64,000 bases of DNA from Gyrodactylus bullatarudis (Eukaryota > Platyhelminthes > Monogenea > Gyrodactylidea > Gyrodactylidae). A program made the position numbers and the translations under genes. Below are positions 1 to 13,450 of the stretch, in pieces. The notes beneath the pieces were generated by a model. The model did not search any database. It was not told the DNA's origin and worked only from the letters and a program-made list of their open reading frames with translations. The stretch is from assembly GCA_012064415.1 (NCBI GenBank), contig SSNU01000136.1, positions 1 through 64,000 on the forward strand. The letters are read 5' to 3'. Numbering within the stretch: position 1 is the first letter of the stretch; each line of letters opens with the position of its first letter.

Positions 1-497
1 AGTTGGCACTTATGATCGAGATACAAAATGTGTTCGTAACAGCGCAATCGGCTGGTTCTCGGCAACATTAATCTCATATTAATGGCGAGGATACTCGGAT
101 TTGGCTACTGGCATCTAAAGATTAACTTTATTATGCAGATACACCAGATACTATCCATACCAACTGTGTTTAGAGGCTCAAGTAATATAAACCGGACAGT
201 GGCAATGCACAGAATTGTAGAAGATAAAATTTTTTGAATGCCTCTTCAACTAAAAAGCGATAGATTGACGAGTAATCTTCAACAGTAATCTATACAGAAT
301 ATTCATCATTGTATATGACTTTGTCAATCCTAAACGAGGACTGAGTGTGAATCCCCCTCCCCCTTTAAATGAGAAATTAATTCAAGGCAATCATATATCC
401 TATCCCTATGTATAGTATAGAATACTTTGAATGGTATAAGCTTTATACACCATGTCATATACAAATATGATAAAAAGTATACATGATGTATTATTCT

Positions 498-600
498 AGT
501 ACAAAGTTAGTACAAACACTGAATTTCAGGCTTTATACTAACTTTGTACTGATTCAGGCTTTTTACTAGTAAATCTAGAGATTTACTGATTCAGGGTTTG
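498..600. repeat. Short inverted and direct repeat cluster
   Basis: A perfect 15-bp inverted repeat has arms at 498-512 and 536-550 (AGTACAAAGTTAGTA and its reverse complement). The motif ACTGATTCAGG occurs at 548-558 and 585-595, with a variant at 518-530. Positions 568-587 are nearly palindromic. The function is unknown; it may be the end of a small foldback element. Confidence 0.55.
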
Positions 601-1143
601 TACGGTAACATATACTCCGGATCAAAACAAGACCTTGTGTCTAAACACATCTTTAACCAGATTATTTAAGAAAATTTCCTATGATATAAATTTAATGATT
701 TCTTTATCACATAGGTGGATTTCTTGATGATAATGCATGTTACATAGGAGTGGCTGCAGTAAACGCAGAGGAAATAAGAGCAATATCTTGGGTAGTGACA
801 GACAAGGATGGGAATTATTTGGTTGATAAAACAAAATTAACATGAAATACATTGATTTATCGAATGTCAAAATTATCGAAATATAATTTTTTCTTCAAAA
901 TTTTCCTTGATTTCAGTCTAAATGAGTGAACAAAAATCTAATATGACCCTTGAAGCTCTGAGAAAACTACTTTAATTCTTAGATCATGGAAAATTCTCAA
1001 TTTTTCATATAGGGATTAAAATTAAGAATCTAAATTAGCCTTTGTGAGTTTATATTCGTTTACCTTGACTAGTTAGTGATTAGTAATTAAGATCAAAGAA
1101 ATCAAACACTGTACTGAGTCTAATTAAAATTAGTTTTTGGTAT

Positions 1144-1149
1144 TTTATT
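1144..1149 (-). terminator. Candidate poly(A) signal for Frizzled gene
   Basis: TTTATT on the plus strand reads AATAAA on the minus strand, about 62 nt after the stop codon at 1211-1213. It is the nearest canonical hexamer downstream of the last Frizzled exon. Confidence 0.4.
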
Positions 1150-1210
1150 CTGGTTATACAGAGAAGAAGATGAGATTATTTTCAAATGTTTATTGTTTAA
1201 AAATTCAAAA

Positions 1211-4200
1211 TCAAAATTTGTTTTGTCGGCAATTTGATTGGATAATTGAATATTCACTAGCTGATTTATCGAAGTAGGCCTCATTATCACGAGTCTTTTC
1301 GGTGTTTAAAGAATTTGAATTTTCTAATAGTACTCCCACCTTGGATGAGTTTATTGACGGATTGATTATATAGCGGTTATCACTATTTTGATCTATAATA
1401 AAATTAGAAAATACAATTAAGTTATTTATGATTATTTTTGTTAAATAAATATTAATAATTTTATATTCTGAATATTGCTGAATATTTAAAAAGTACACTA
1501 AATTACCTAGAAAAAGCTTACAATCAATTGAAAGTCGAATTTACTTAATGACATGAAAAATTATTATATTTAAAATTCAAGAGATGAAATAGATGTAATT
1601 TTGATTGAAGATTTGATTAAAAACACAAAATCTGAAAAACAAATGATAAAATATATTTCTGGTTACATAAATTACAAAAATACAGTATAATTTCGTCCTT
1701 TGAATTGCCACAATAGTTTTTTAACGTCCTAGTCTGATTTCTCAGATATGAAGAAAATCATAAAAATATTCATTGAAAGATGTTGATTTATGAATTACCA
1801 TTTTCAATTGAGATTTTGTATATCAGTTATCTATTAATTTCAATAGTAAATTTGATAAAGACTAATAATTGTCAATTGTGAAAATTGTATGAATGAATAT
1901 TATTCATTGAATAATATATAATTTTTATTGAATATATAGTAATTTCCTATTAGAAAGAGAATGAACTCACAATCAATTAATTTTTCATTGATAATAAATT
2001 GTTTAAACTTTTCTTCCTGACATTTTGCAAAGTACAATTTAATGTATTTGGCGAAGAAAATTAGGGTCTGTTTTCTAAGTAAATGCAAGCAAATAATTGC
2101 GACAAATCCATGTCTTAATATGACACCAATCAACTGAACAATAAAAGGTTCCCAATTCACGGTTGAACTCTCCTTGAGCATCCAGTTTGGCCATGAAAAA
2201 TATTCGTATGTTGACTGGATGAATATAACAATCAATAGAATATAGGAAGCCCAAATATATAAACTTGTCTTTAGAGACTTGACGCCTATTTGGTCCATGT
2301 TTTTATTAGATCTTTCTGATATGAGAAAATTCTAGAAAAAGAAATTAATTTTAATCGAATACTTTTATATTTAGAACTTACTGAATTCATTCTTGAACTG
2401 ATTGAGGTTTCGCCAAATGTCTTGCTATCAGATTTAGCAATTTTGCTGGAACCAACTAATAGTAGAGTAATCTGAAAAAATACGAATTAGAATGAAATAG
2501 GGACTCTGTCTCATGTTTCTTTAACAAGATAAAAATTACAGAATGTATACTTACAAGTAAAAGTATTAAAAAAATTGGACAAATATTCAATGTGTATAGA
2601 ATGAGATGTCTTAGATCGGAATAGTCTGAAGATGCTCTATTTTCAATGGATAGCCAGAGATTGTGATTTTTGTGAAGACCTATTTGACAAATTCCTGTCA
2701 ACTCATTGGCTTCGATATCTCTCATAACGAGAACTGTTGCAGTCATTAATGCAGCCGGGATCCAAGCTAAGACATGACGCCATACTTGTCCACTATTCGC
2801 TGATCTCTCAGTAGACATTGATCTTTGTAAATAGTTAACTAAAATCATTTGAGCATTGCACAATGGGTTTTTATCTGTATCGAATTTTCTGCAAGATTTC
2901 AGTTGAACAAAATACGTCAGTGCAAAGACAAAAGCCCAGCTTAGTGTAGCGTTGAAGAAAAAGTTGTCAATTAGGAAACTCATTGCACAAACGGGATTAT
3001 TGGATCCTTCTTTCAAAATAATCTGGATAATATAAAATAAATTATTATTTGTATGACTACTTCAAAGTAAACATAACATAACAATGCATAAAATAATGAT
3101 TAAACTATAATAAAAAATTTACCACTGGTGAAAGTTGAAATGTTCTGTTGAATTAAAGTACATGATTGTAACATTTGAGTAAATGTATTTGTAATATGAC
3201 ACCCATACACCTGTTTCATTCAATTTAAAAATGTAAATCATCATTCATGACTGATGAATTATGTTACTCTAACAAAGAATTTGCCGATAAATTATTTTCT
3301 AGTTAAAATAACATACAGAAATTTGTTCTCTAGATGGTCCTAGTAATTTTTTTACAGTCCCAATCAATACATGTCATTTGATACATTTCCTCTGAATTGC
3401 AAATTCGTAGCAAATTAATCATTCGATTTGCATTTCGATAATGCCGACGACATGGGAGCAGAGTAGAAACAAGTTTCCCAGAATAATGCCCTGGTGATTA
3501 TTTTCTATCTAACCAAAGGTGTTGCGTCATTGTGTGGTTGCTTGTCAAGGAAACATGATAAATGCCTCTTTCGATTCATTCTTTAAACCAAACAGTAAAG
3601 GCAATAAAGGATAATTCCAAAATATTCTTGGAGCCTATCATGTATGTGTGAAAGAATAGACTAAAATTTATCTGAAATCAATAATTCATTGGATGGAGTA
3701 AATGTGCTTGAGTCCAAATTATGATTTTTTCTCCTTGTAAAGTTATGAATGATGATGAGAAAAATTGATTTGAACTGGGTGAGTAAGCGAATAAATTCTA
3801 TCGAAATCAGAAAGTGAAAAGCCGCTTCTTTTTTGCATAAGACAATGTTTTGCAGAATATGTAAATCATTCTTCTGGAGATGTGATATGACAAGTACCAA
3901 CAACATTTCTCTGCTTACACATCAAAGTGTCATCTCTTACACTATAGAGGAGGTGGACAATATCTTCTTTCTAATGATGTAGTGGATGCATTTTTTGATT
4001 AATGCCTCACCTAGATGGTGTTCCAGCAAGATGAAAGAGATCTTTATCTTCTTTTCCATTCATCCGCCTTTCTGCTGAGTAGTACGTACTTTTTAATCTA
4101 AAATGTACGTGTTAAATGGAAATCTTATTTCTTATTCATCTCTTGAATCGGATTTATCGTCAGAATGTACTATAGATCAATAGTTTTACAAGAGGTTGAG

Positions 4201-7200
4201 CAATGTAATAACTATTGTACAGGAGAAATTTCTTAAAAAAGTAAACGAAAAAATATAGAATCATCCTCGTCACACAGAGTAAGCATGCCACAAATTTATA
4301 CAGGCTACTTGAAGTTGCAATAAAAATCCTTCTTTTTTATGCATCTCAAATTTCGGACATGCGCAGTGCCGCGTGGAGAAAGATTGCTTTTTCACTGGAT
4401 ATTAACTCTCAATGCATCTCTTCTATCCGGCACTCTTTCTTTTATCTTGATTAAGCGAATTTTATTGCCTTTTACTTGGAAAGAGGGAATTCTTCTCAAG
4501 GACCTACCTAGACTAATGTCATAAATTATTAGACGAATACGAAGTATTTATTATTGAAAAAGGTACATTCAAAATAATTCACAGGGCCAGTGTGTATTGT
4601 TCTGAGTTTAGATGAGAAACAGGATGAATAATAAAATCAATGTACTAATTCCTACTGGACCAATATCTATCTATTAAAGGGCGTACTTATCAGTACTAAA
4701 ATGAATGATTTACTGATGGTATTATTGGCAGTTTTTCATATATCTACATTTTGATATTTAACAAAAATGAAATAAACCATTTTGAGTGTCCAAATATCTT
4801 TGAAGAGGATAGAATATATACCGATGGTGTAAGCAATTCTCTCCTCTATTTAATTTATTTGATGGGAAAAAAATAAGTGTATGGCATTAACATAAAATGA
4901 CTGTTTGGGTTGAACAGGTAAAGAAGTGTATTTTCCCAATGAATTCCCCAGCTATATACAAATCTATAAATCAAACGAGTAATATTGGAAGGCAACTTTT
5001 AATTTACAGCAGTATCGAATGGGAAAAAAAGAAACTTTTGAATTTTTTAAGAGAATGTAGTCAAAAGTTGATAAATTAATCATGAGTGAAACAGGAAGTA
5101 TGAGTCAATGGAAAAAAATGTAAAAATAGTGTAACTGCGTAATTCGAATTTAATTCTTGAGTCAATCTTGGAATGTTTTTCAAGCCAGAATTAGATGCGA
5201 AATAATGTTTCTACCTACTTTTAAGCTAAGCACCTAGTCAAGTTTTTGTCAGTGAGATAAATGGCTTCTCCAGCAAAGAGTTTAAATGTCAAAATTAATT
5301 CGAAATCAACTGCCATTGAATAGCTCACCCTTGAAGAGAAAAACGGGAGGAATATTGGCTCAGAGAAGCCTTCATTCTATGACTCTATCGGTATACATTT
5401 TTCTTTCTTTTATATATTTTCTTTGTAGTTTTTGTTAACATACATACTGGAAATTGCATGGTTATTATTTATTTTTTGTTTGTTATCTCTCCGATATCTG
5501 TGTTTAGTCAGTCAAATGAGTATCCTTGTGTGCTTATTTAATTTTTCATGTCATGAATGCTAAAACTCCAATCAATCATCCTTGTCAAAGGAGAATGACG
5601 AAAAAAAGTCAACAATTATGACCGGCATTATTTTCATTATCGTTGATACGAAAAGAGAAGAAGATGGCTAATGAATTCTCTTACATTCATCAGTCTTGAA
5701 CTGACAAGATGGAACCTCTGAGAAAGAATACTTTGATGCTGATTTCACATTAACATTAAATTAAATACCGAAGATGCGTTGGATATTGCATCCCAGTAAA
5801 ATCAGAGAGGTATTAACCTGTTCTATTCCATTCACTATAAATCATACAGTTTCTTTAAAATGGATAAAAGTTGTACGCATTTGTGTATTTGAGAATTATG
5901 ATTTATCTCATAGTAACAAAATATGATGTGCGAAAAGCAAGCTCTTTAAAAAATTTGAGTAGATTTATCATTATTATTATTACTGGAACATATGGCCGAG
6001 TTAATTTTATTCGAGTTTACTTACTGAATTGTTGATTTTCATTGTGAGAAAATCTCTCGCTGGTTTTATTATTCTAAAGAATAATTTTGACAAGTATTCA
6101 CTTGACTCTATCACATACTTTTTATTTTAAAATCATTTGTACGTATCGATATCTGTATTGGGGAGAATAGAATTTCTTGAAAAGAAATACACTGTAGATC
6201 AATAGAGAATTACGCCAATGCACATTTCCAAGTTCAAATATCTTTTCATAATTGAATAGAGGGCAAGAGGGAACTAAAACTGATACGAATGTATCCAAAT
6301 AAATAACTATGAGAAGGGAAGTAGAAGGAGGGGGCGACACGAAATTTGCATAAACGAGGACAAAGTTTGATCAACACTCCGCCTCTAATTCCCTATTCAA
6401 TTTGATTAGATCATTCTTTTTTATGCCATTTTCAATTTTTCAGATGTGAACAATTGAATTATCCCACATTGAACTCACCAACAAACAGGCAAGTATTGTT
6501 TGGATATTATGATGGCTATAGAAGGCCTGTTGATAGTATTCTATGGACATTTTAATCTCTAGATTTGATGAATCATTTTTTAAATCAAAATCTAAATAAA
6601 ACCATTTCCATTAAAATGGATCATGTATCTGATTCCATTATAAATTAAGAAAGTACCTCTTAACGTAGGACATGAAGAATTGAGTGCAAGGGGGATTATT
6701 TTTCGTAAACCATAGAATAATTGTCAAGATCAGCAAAATGTTAAAGTAATAAATTTCAATATTTAAAACCTCTCGGTAGGAAGAAAGTATTTTTATGACT
6801 GACTCTGGAGATGTATTCAAAATTCTTTAATCATAAAAATAGACAAAAATGTGATGATTATCGATTTCGAGAGGTAGGAGATGGGAAATTTGATATAGAA
6901 TCAACTTAATTACTCCTTAGATAATTATCATACAATAGAAAAAAGGTTAAAAAGTTCAACCTCTATATTATTACATTGACCGTGAAATTTTGATTGTAAT
7001 ATGTATTATCGTGATAAGAATAAACTTACAATATTACGAAGGTCACAGATACTCTTTGTATAGCCGATCAAAAGACGTAAAATAATTGGAATTGTCTGTA
7101 ACAATTGACAAGAGCATATCCAACCGAGAGCATAAATCAACTGGCTCTGAAGTCGTGTATTATATCCGAGGCCGAGAATATTCCACCAAGCCTCTGGTTC

Positions 7201-8040
7201 ATTATTTGAATTTATCTTGTGTTTTTGAATGCTATTCGGTCCAATAATTAGATGAGAGTTTTTATCCAATTTGGCTATAAAAATTGATGATAATAAACCA
7301 AGAGAGCATATCGTTATAGAGAAGGCTAAAAATATTTTGAGGATAACTTCAATAATTTCCTTCTGTTCACCAGAATAAAGGCCAGTATTTTCATTGACTT
7401 TGGAACATTTAAGAGAGCATGAATGGGTCTTGTTATAGTAAAATAAACTCTTTTTATCAAAAACACCTTTGAGATGCCTACACGGTCTATGATCAAAAGT
7501 TAACATGGACAGAACATTGTTGACCATGGAATTGGGTTTTTCTTGATATTCCATCTCTTTAGTCTGATCCGTTGGGAATTCAATCGGAGCATTCATACAA
7601 AATTGTTGAGACACATTAAATGATATTGGCAACTTTTTACAATCCAACGACTTTGGCCATAAAAGCCCAACCTGAATTAAATAATGTTCGCAGGAATCCT
7701 TTACACTGTAGCATATATCTTGGCAAGGTCCAATAAAAAGCTTCGATGATGAATCACATACGGGAAGGTAAACACTACACAATAGGAACTGAAGCTGCTT
7801 GTGACACTTTGTTCTGACTAAATTATTAAATGTTTCCAACTCGTCTATCGCAAGTTCATGTGATTCCTGTCCTGCTAGATTGGGAAATGTTGTGTAATTG
7901 TAAAACTGTTGGCAAGGTTGATATGAAATTGGCACGGGGCTGCATCTCTGAGCGAACTGAGGAGGTTTTACATTATCTAAAACTTCTGATGAAATAATGA
8001 TGAGAAATATCACCATTATCGAGCTTATTATAGCCTTCAT
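1211..8040 (-). CDS. fz4: Frizzled-4-like Wnt receptor, divergent
   Basis: Five exons: 7030-8040, 2555-3022, 2382-2471, 1971-2331 and 1211-1392, all with GT-AG introns (4,007, 83, 50 and 578 nt) and matching phases, giving about 703 residues. Residues 1-22 form a signal peptide. Residues 33-148 form a cysteine-rich Wnt-binding domain with all ten cysteines (33, 43, 79, 88, 95, 106, 110, 117, 134, 148) and the Fz4-like motifs PNLAGQE, QLQFLLCSVY and IGPC. Seven hydrophobic segments follow; the block ending MRDIEANELTGIC near TM4 resembles FZD4. Intracellular loops 1-3 look longer than in typical Frizzleds. The KTxxxW motif after TM7, which binds Dishevelled, is replaced by KQTLIFF at 610-616. 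The tail ends CRQNKF, with no PDZ ligand. The family is well supported; subtype Fz4 is an inference from the CRD. The last exon is the least certain. Confidence 0.85.
3023..7029 (-). other. Large intron 1 of the Frizzled gene
   Basis: This intron of about 4 kb separates the extracellular/TM1-2 exon from the TM3-5 exon. It starts GTAAGTTTA and ends TTATCCAG on the minus strand. Short open frames inside it (for example near 3661-3906 and 4339-4524) show no family resemblance. A short GC-rich patch at 4355-4380 contains TGCGCAGTGCCGCG. Confidence 0.6.
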
Positions 8041-9182
8041 AAGTAGGGTTTATTTTTGAAGCAGGTTTGTTTTGTTGATTAACGCCTATGAAGGCGAGCC
8101 AAAAAATGTAGTCTATTTTAAATAGACCGAGTAGGTACTAACCATATAGATTTTACACAGTTATACCCTTTATAGGTAACAATACTAAAAAGAAGAATAT
8201 TCTTGATTGAAATTCAATCAGAGAGAGATTTCTACCTTTTAAAATAAATCAAAAGAAATGATAATCCGCGTACAAAATGATTTTACATTAATTATCCGTT
8301 GAATATTTAACAAAAAATTCTAAAAAAAAACTAATTGAGCTCATTTTTTCAAACCGATTGTAGGATTTTATTCATTGAGTAGTATGGCATATCATTAACG
8401 TAAAATTAATATTTTTTTTATTTTCGTTGTTACTTAGAAGTAGATATATAATTTTTATGATATATATAAAATATCGGATATTTTTGTATATAATGTGTGA
8501 CTTGAAGCAGTATTAGCCGGTGTTATTCTTTCTTTTCTGAGCTTTCTGATTATGTAGAAGATTTTGCTATTTTTTCGCTACACGACAATTCTTCTATAAA
8601 TCTGGGATAAAATTTTAAATTCTCATTGTTAGATTCGTTTTTGCTATTTTTTGCTAAAAAATATTGAAAATTTTGCTATATTCTCGAGAAATATTCTTGC
8701 TTAGCTTCTGCCCCATTCATAAGTTGTATTTTATAAACTATGAATGCATTTTGTCCATTTTTGGATTGTGAATTAATATTACTCAGAATTTTTTTCCTTT
8801 TAATACCGATATATGTTGGGTATCTTAATTTCATATTTAAGTAAATGTCACTGATTTTTTAATTTCCTGTTTCAATGATAAAAATTCAATCCTATCCAAA
8901 CTTGTATCTAATTCTATAATTTATGGCAAGGAAATTGAGATCTGCTTCTCTTCATAAACTTGCTGGAACCTTCTTCATATTCAATTTTTGAATTTATTTT
9001 CGTAAAATTGAATTTAAGATAGCAGTATGGTGCTTATTCATTTATAATTTATTTCTCATCAATCGAAAATAAAATATTAGTCATAACATTAAAATTATTA
9101 ATTCAATAAAAAAATTAGTGATTTTGTCTAGCGAACATTTTTTTATCGCTCAAAAAAATAAAGGTTTTTGAAAATTTTCATT
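8041..9182. other. Intergenic region upstream of Frizzled
   Basis: This stretch holds the Frizzled 5' region and, at the other end, the 3' UTR of PAPS synthetase. Imperfect TTTTGCTATTTTTTGCT-type repeats occur around 8560-8690. No coding exon was recognised. Confidence 0.5.
9048..9053 (-). terminator. Candidate poly(A) signal for PAPS synthetase
   Basis: The plus-strand TTTATT reads AATAAA on the minus strand, about 130 nt past the PAPS synthetase stop codon. It is the first canonical hexamer I found downstream of that stop. Confidence 0.4.
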
Positions 9183-12100
9183 CTAATTGTTTTCTCTTAG
9201 ACTAGAATAGTAAGCAGCAATTATTGACCATGCTTTTGGCGCCATAAATCCAGGTGGTGGTTGTTCCCCATCACGAGCAATCTTTCTCATTTTTGACCCG
9301 GATATAAATAAGAATTCTTCTTTACGAGACTCGTCATAGAATTCCATTCGATTCGACTTTGTATTGAAAGCAGCCACTGTGAAGGGTAAAATTTTGAGAT
9401 TGTCTAACCCTGGGGCATTGCAGAGCACCTTTAAAAAATTTTTATTTTAATCTCTCTATTTTTGTCAGCTATGAATCACTAATGATAATTCTTTGACAAG
9501 GAAACAACAAAAATATTCTCTTCCTCACACATACAGACATTTTTAAATGTTTTCTGCATGTCTTATTTGAATTTTGTTTGAAATTCAAACTCTAAAGAAT
9601 AAATTTCGAGAGAAATCAATTATTTTCCTCCTCTCTGTGAAATAATCTCTACAATTTATGCCTATTGTTTCATTCTAATACGAGGATTAACATTTTAAAA
9701 ATTTTAATGTATTCCAAATTTGCTTCCACATCTCTTTGAGGAATGATGCTAGAATATTCATTCTGATAAATAAAATCATCTAAATTTTAGAGCTATTCAT
9801 TACCGAATGAAACTCATTAGTCTAATGATAAAATCTATCGAAACTGAGGTCAATATTGTCAGCCATTGGTCATCCAGACATTTCGACGGTGGCCACTAGC
9901 TGGGAATACTAATATTGAATTAAGCTTTAATAATTTTCATTATAAAACTAATTTTAGATCAATTTTCACTGATTCCGTAATTTAATAGTACAGAAATAAG
10001 GTAACAAGAGTGGGTGAATGTGCATGTTTTGATTAAAAATACAGTTTATGGTACGTTAGTACGTTACTATTAATAATAATATACTAAACAATTTACCGTA
10101 TAGTTTAAAACTAACTTTTTTCCCGTGACTAGGATCATAGAGATCATTTTCTTGATTGGCAGGATCTTTGATACCAGCTGGATCTCGTCCAACTATATAA
10201 TAATTTGCCCCGCATAATCGTCTAGTTCTGGCGTGCCATTGAACCTCTCTGGGTCCAGCATAGACCATTGGCGATGGAAAGATAGCTAGTAGAGTGGAAT
10301 CTCTGTCGAGAACATCCTCCTCAATGCAGGCTTCGTGTTGCAAAATGCGCTCTTTTAATGGAACGTCATCATCTTTGACCCAACCACCCAGTGGATGTAA
10401 TAATAGAATTGGTTTTTTATGATTCATATCTTCGATAAGACGCTTCCTTGTTTCTTGCATTAATAATGCGTGCCCATTGTGAATGGGATTCCTCAATTGG
10501 AAGGCAAAAACAGCATCAGACTTGAAGGAAATATTATCATTAGCTTAGCAGTAGATTGATTTTATTGTCTTATCATAAATTACTTATGGGTTTCTTAACC
10601 AATAAGAATCTAAACGAAAATACAGTTTAGGAAATCCAAGTTTGATGATTAATCCCTTATTTTCTATCGATAATCAATACATTATTTGTTTAAATGTTTA
10701 TTTGCAAAATGCTTAAATTAGTAAAGAAAGAGTTGATAGTGGAAAAAAAACAGAGAATTAAAGTAGCTAATCGAGAGAAAAAAATTTGAAAATAGGTCAT
10801 TGCAAATATAATTTTTTTAGTTTTACCTTGAGTTCTTTGATCTTTTCTCGTATTTCTCTTGGACTGAGTCGATATTTATCAAGACCATCATTCCAGGTAA
10901 TTCTCTCCTTGAGAATTGTGATATCACCTCCCACTAGCCAATTTCCACTCTTCATTATCAGTTCGATTGAGGGGTGTTTCTCATGAATTGTACCAAAAGT
11001 ACGGGCAACTCGTTCTTCCTAAAGAGATCTTTCTAACAAGATTGAAAATTAATTTTTAATTAAATCTACTGACTTTTTTATGGGGAAAGATTTCTATATT
11101 GGAGAGCAGACCTATCAATTCATTTTCATAGTACATGGCCAAATTTGAAGGGTTGATCTCTTTTATCCTATCATCAACAGCCAACACAATTGGTAAGCTC
11201 ATGTTGATGAATTTTCCCCCTTTAATAGAAATTTAATAAAGCGAATTTAAATGTTGTACTATTCAAAATTACCTCTAGTGATTCCAGAGAAGTAGAGCGA
11301 TTGAAGATAATCAATTTCTTTCATAAAGCCAGTTAATGGAGATGCCCAGCCTTCCCCAAGAATTTGAATCCATTGGAGATCTATCTTAGAAATGTCCCAC
11401 CGACAACATTCTTTTGTAATGCTTGCAATCTTTTCAAATTCATCCGCTCGAACGAAAAGTTCTCGAATCAATGCAGGATTATCGAGGGAAAATTCAGAGC
11501 TATCTTTCTTCTTCAAAATTTTCTGAAAAATCAATACGACATTTAAGAAATTTGTTAGATATGTTTCATGAGAATTTAAAATAAGATTTTAAAATCCAGC
11601 CTACTTTTTCTATAAGAAAATTTAAAAGATTTTCAATACATTCATCAATGGATAACCGATCTGTATGAAGGATAAGATCTGGAGATTCTGGTTCCTCGTA
11701 TACATCATCAATGCCAGTGAACTTTTTGATGAGGCCTTGTCGAGCCTTTTTATAGAGACCTTTTACATCTCTCTCTTCACATTTGGATAGAGAAGAATTA
11801 ACAAAGACTTCATAGAACAACAAATTTGCTTGATCATGAATCTGTCTTGCATTCATGCGGCTCTGTTATAAAATAATAATAAAAATACGGTCGAGATCGC
11901 AAGGATCAAAGGTAACATAGATCAAAACCAAATTATAAGATGATCTTATTAAGATCAAAACTTTACATGTGATAACTTCGAAAATATTATACTTTGATCA
12001 TCAAAATTTGATATTAAACATTGTAAAATTGTAGATTATGTGTTATGTTCGACTATAAAGGTACTGAACTCACATTTTTATAAGGACTAATGCAGCTTGC

Positions 12101-12373
12101 AATACTAATTTTGCCAGAAATGGCAAAAAGCTTTGAGATTTCAGCAATGCGGCGAACGTTTTCGTTCCGATCTTCATCTGAAAATCCCAGATTTTTGTTA
12201 ATGCCACATCTGAGAATATCTCCATCGAGACAAATAGGCTTGATTGAATTATTGTTCAAAATTTCTTCTAAATTAGTTGAAATTGTCGTTTTTCCTGCCC
12301 CACTCAATCCTGTCAGCCATATGGTACAACCAGTATTTGCTTGTTCTAAATATCGATGATATCTGCTGTTCAT
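9183..12373 (-). CDS. Papss: Bifunctional PAPS synthetase (APS kinase + ATP sulfurylase)
   Basis: Seven exons: 12074-12373, 11605-11862, 11273-11522, 11074-11219, 10827-11018, 10116-10520 and 9183-9428. Every junction keeps frame, giving 598 residues (human PAPSS1 has 624). The cytosolic or nuclear enzyme makes the sulfate donor PAPS in two ATP-dependent steps. The N-terminal APS kinase shows the P-loop GLSGAGKT (22-29), [12 protein letters not shown] and [11 protein letters not shown]. The C-terminal ATP sulfurylase shows [21 protein letters not shown] (HNGH at 396-399), [16 protein letters not shown] and GFMAPKAW. The kinase-first order is the animal arrangement. I chose ATG 12373 because it directly precedes the conserved domain; the N-terminal extension is about 20-25 residues shorter than in human, so an upstream start exon cannot be excluded. 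It shares a short divergent promoter with EMG1. Confidence 0.96.
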
Positions 12374-12543
12374 TATCAAGTTGAGATAAAATATTTATTC
12401 AAGAGATTTCACAAAAGATATCGTACCCTGTCAGTTAAGCTCTGCAGATATTTTGACGTCGATTAAATTTTATTGAAAATGAATTTACGCTAAAAAATAT
12501 TAAGGATATTTTCACCAGTATAGTTTATGTTTGTTGTTTCATA
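12374..12543. promoter_or_regulatory. Divergent promoter between PAPS synthetase and EMG1
   Basis: Only 170 nt separate the two head-to-head ATG codons, so both 5' UTRs and core promoters must lie here or overlap the genes. No clear TATA box or initiator can be assigned by eye. Confidence 0.5.
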
Positions 12544-13434
12544 ATGGTACTAGAATCAAAACCATACCTCGTGGTAATCCTCGAGAACGCATGCCTTGAA
12601 CTTATTAAGGTTAATTCAGGTAGAGAATATCAACTTCTCAGTCTTGATCGTCACAAAGACAGAATTCTTTCTTCCAAAAGAGATCCAGCTTCAGTTCGTC
12701 CAGATATTGCTCACCAATGTCTGCTCATGCTATTGGATAGTCCATTGAATCGTCTCGGAAGACTCAAGGTAGGTCATCCATGAAACATAATCTCCTGTAC
12801 TTGTTCACCGGGTTTACAAAACTCGGTTGTAAAACGCAGGAAAATTGACCAATACTTTATTTACCTTGTATCTCGAGGTTGCAAGAGTATTGTACATAAT
12901 ATATATCAGACTCAATATCAATCAATTACTTTCTAATAGCAGAACTTTGTTTAGGTCTACATAAGGACATCTAAGGGTGTTCTGATTGAAGTGAATCCTA
13001 AATGCAGAATTCCTCGAACCTTTGACCGATTTGCTGGTCTTATAGTTCAGTTACTGAACAAGCTCTCAGTCTCTTCAAGTGACGCCAAGCATGAAAAGTT
13101 GATGAAAGTAATTAAGAATCCTATAGAGATGCACTTCAAACCAGGTTCAGTTGTCTTCGGTCTCACTCACTCAGCGAAAGATAAGATCGAACCCAAGAAT
13201 CTTTACTCCAAAGCTCTTGAAGAAAAGCTCTCAGGCGATATTGTTCTCGTCATCGGTGCATTCGCACACGGGTCAGTTATGGAAACTTGCTCGAATTTCG
13301 TTCACAAAGAAGTTTCTATAAGTTCTCTCCCTCTCTCAGGAGCTCAAGTTTGTGACAGAATTTGCTATGCTTTCGAGGAAGAGTGGAACATAGAACAAGA
13401 ATTTCTTAAAAATATCGACAATGTGCAATTGTAA
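12544..13434 (+). CDS. EMG1: rRNA pseudouridine N1-methyltransferase EMG1/NEP1
   Basis: Two exons, 12544-12768 and 12955-13434, joined in phase 0 across a 186-nt intron (AG|GTAGGT donor, TTTAG acceptor), giving 234 residues. It belongs to the SPOUT-fold Nep1/Emg1 family, which N1-methylates a pseudouridine of 18S rRNA in the nucleolus and assists 40S subunit assembly. Family landmarks visible in order are LENACLELIKV, SLDRHKDRI, RPDIAHQCLLMLLDSPLNR, the junction segment VYIRTSKGVLIEVNP, RIPRTFDRFAGL, VQLLNKLSV, KVIKNP and, near the C-terminus, IGAFAHG followed by SISSLPLSGAQVCDRI. The N-terminus is close to the minimal catalytic domain. The gene is head-to-head with PAPS synthetase and convergent with the HECT ligase. 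Confidence 0.97.
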
Positions 13435-13450
13435 TTATTCAATATATCAA

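Larger units (their letters stand above)
1..1210. other. Intergenic flank, no gene recognised
   Basis: No convincing coding exon is seen on either strand. The first 360 bases are less AT-rich than what follows but are broken by stops in the frames I read; they could be an old transposon remnant. A cluster of short repeats lies at 498-600 and a poly(A) signal for the Frizzled gene near 1144. Confidence 0.5.

Noticed and set aside
1..360. Possible retroelement or gene fragment in the GC-richer start of the window
   Set aside because: Stops interrupt the frames I read and no reverse transcriptase, protease or gag motif was seen.
4339..4524. 61-codon plus-strand open frame in Frizzled intron 1
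   Set aside because: No family resemblance and no splice partner; it lies within a clear intron of the opposite-strand gene.
12090..12359. 89-codon plus-strand open frame
   Set aside because: It is the antisense shadow of the APS-kinase exon of PAPS synthetase.
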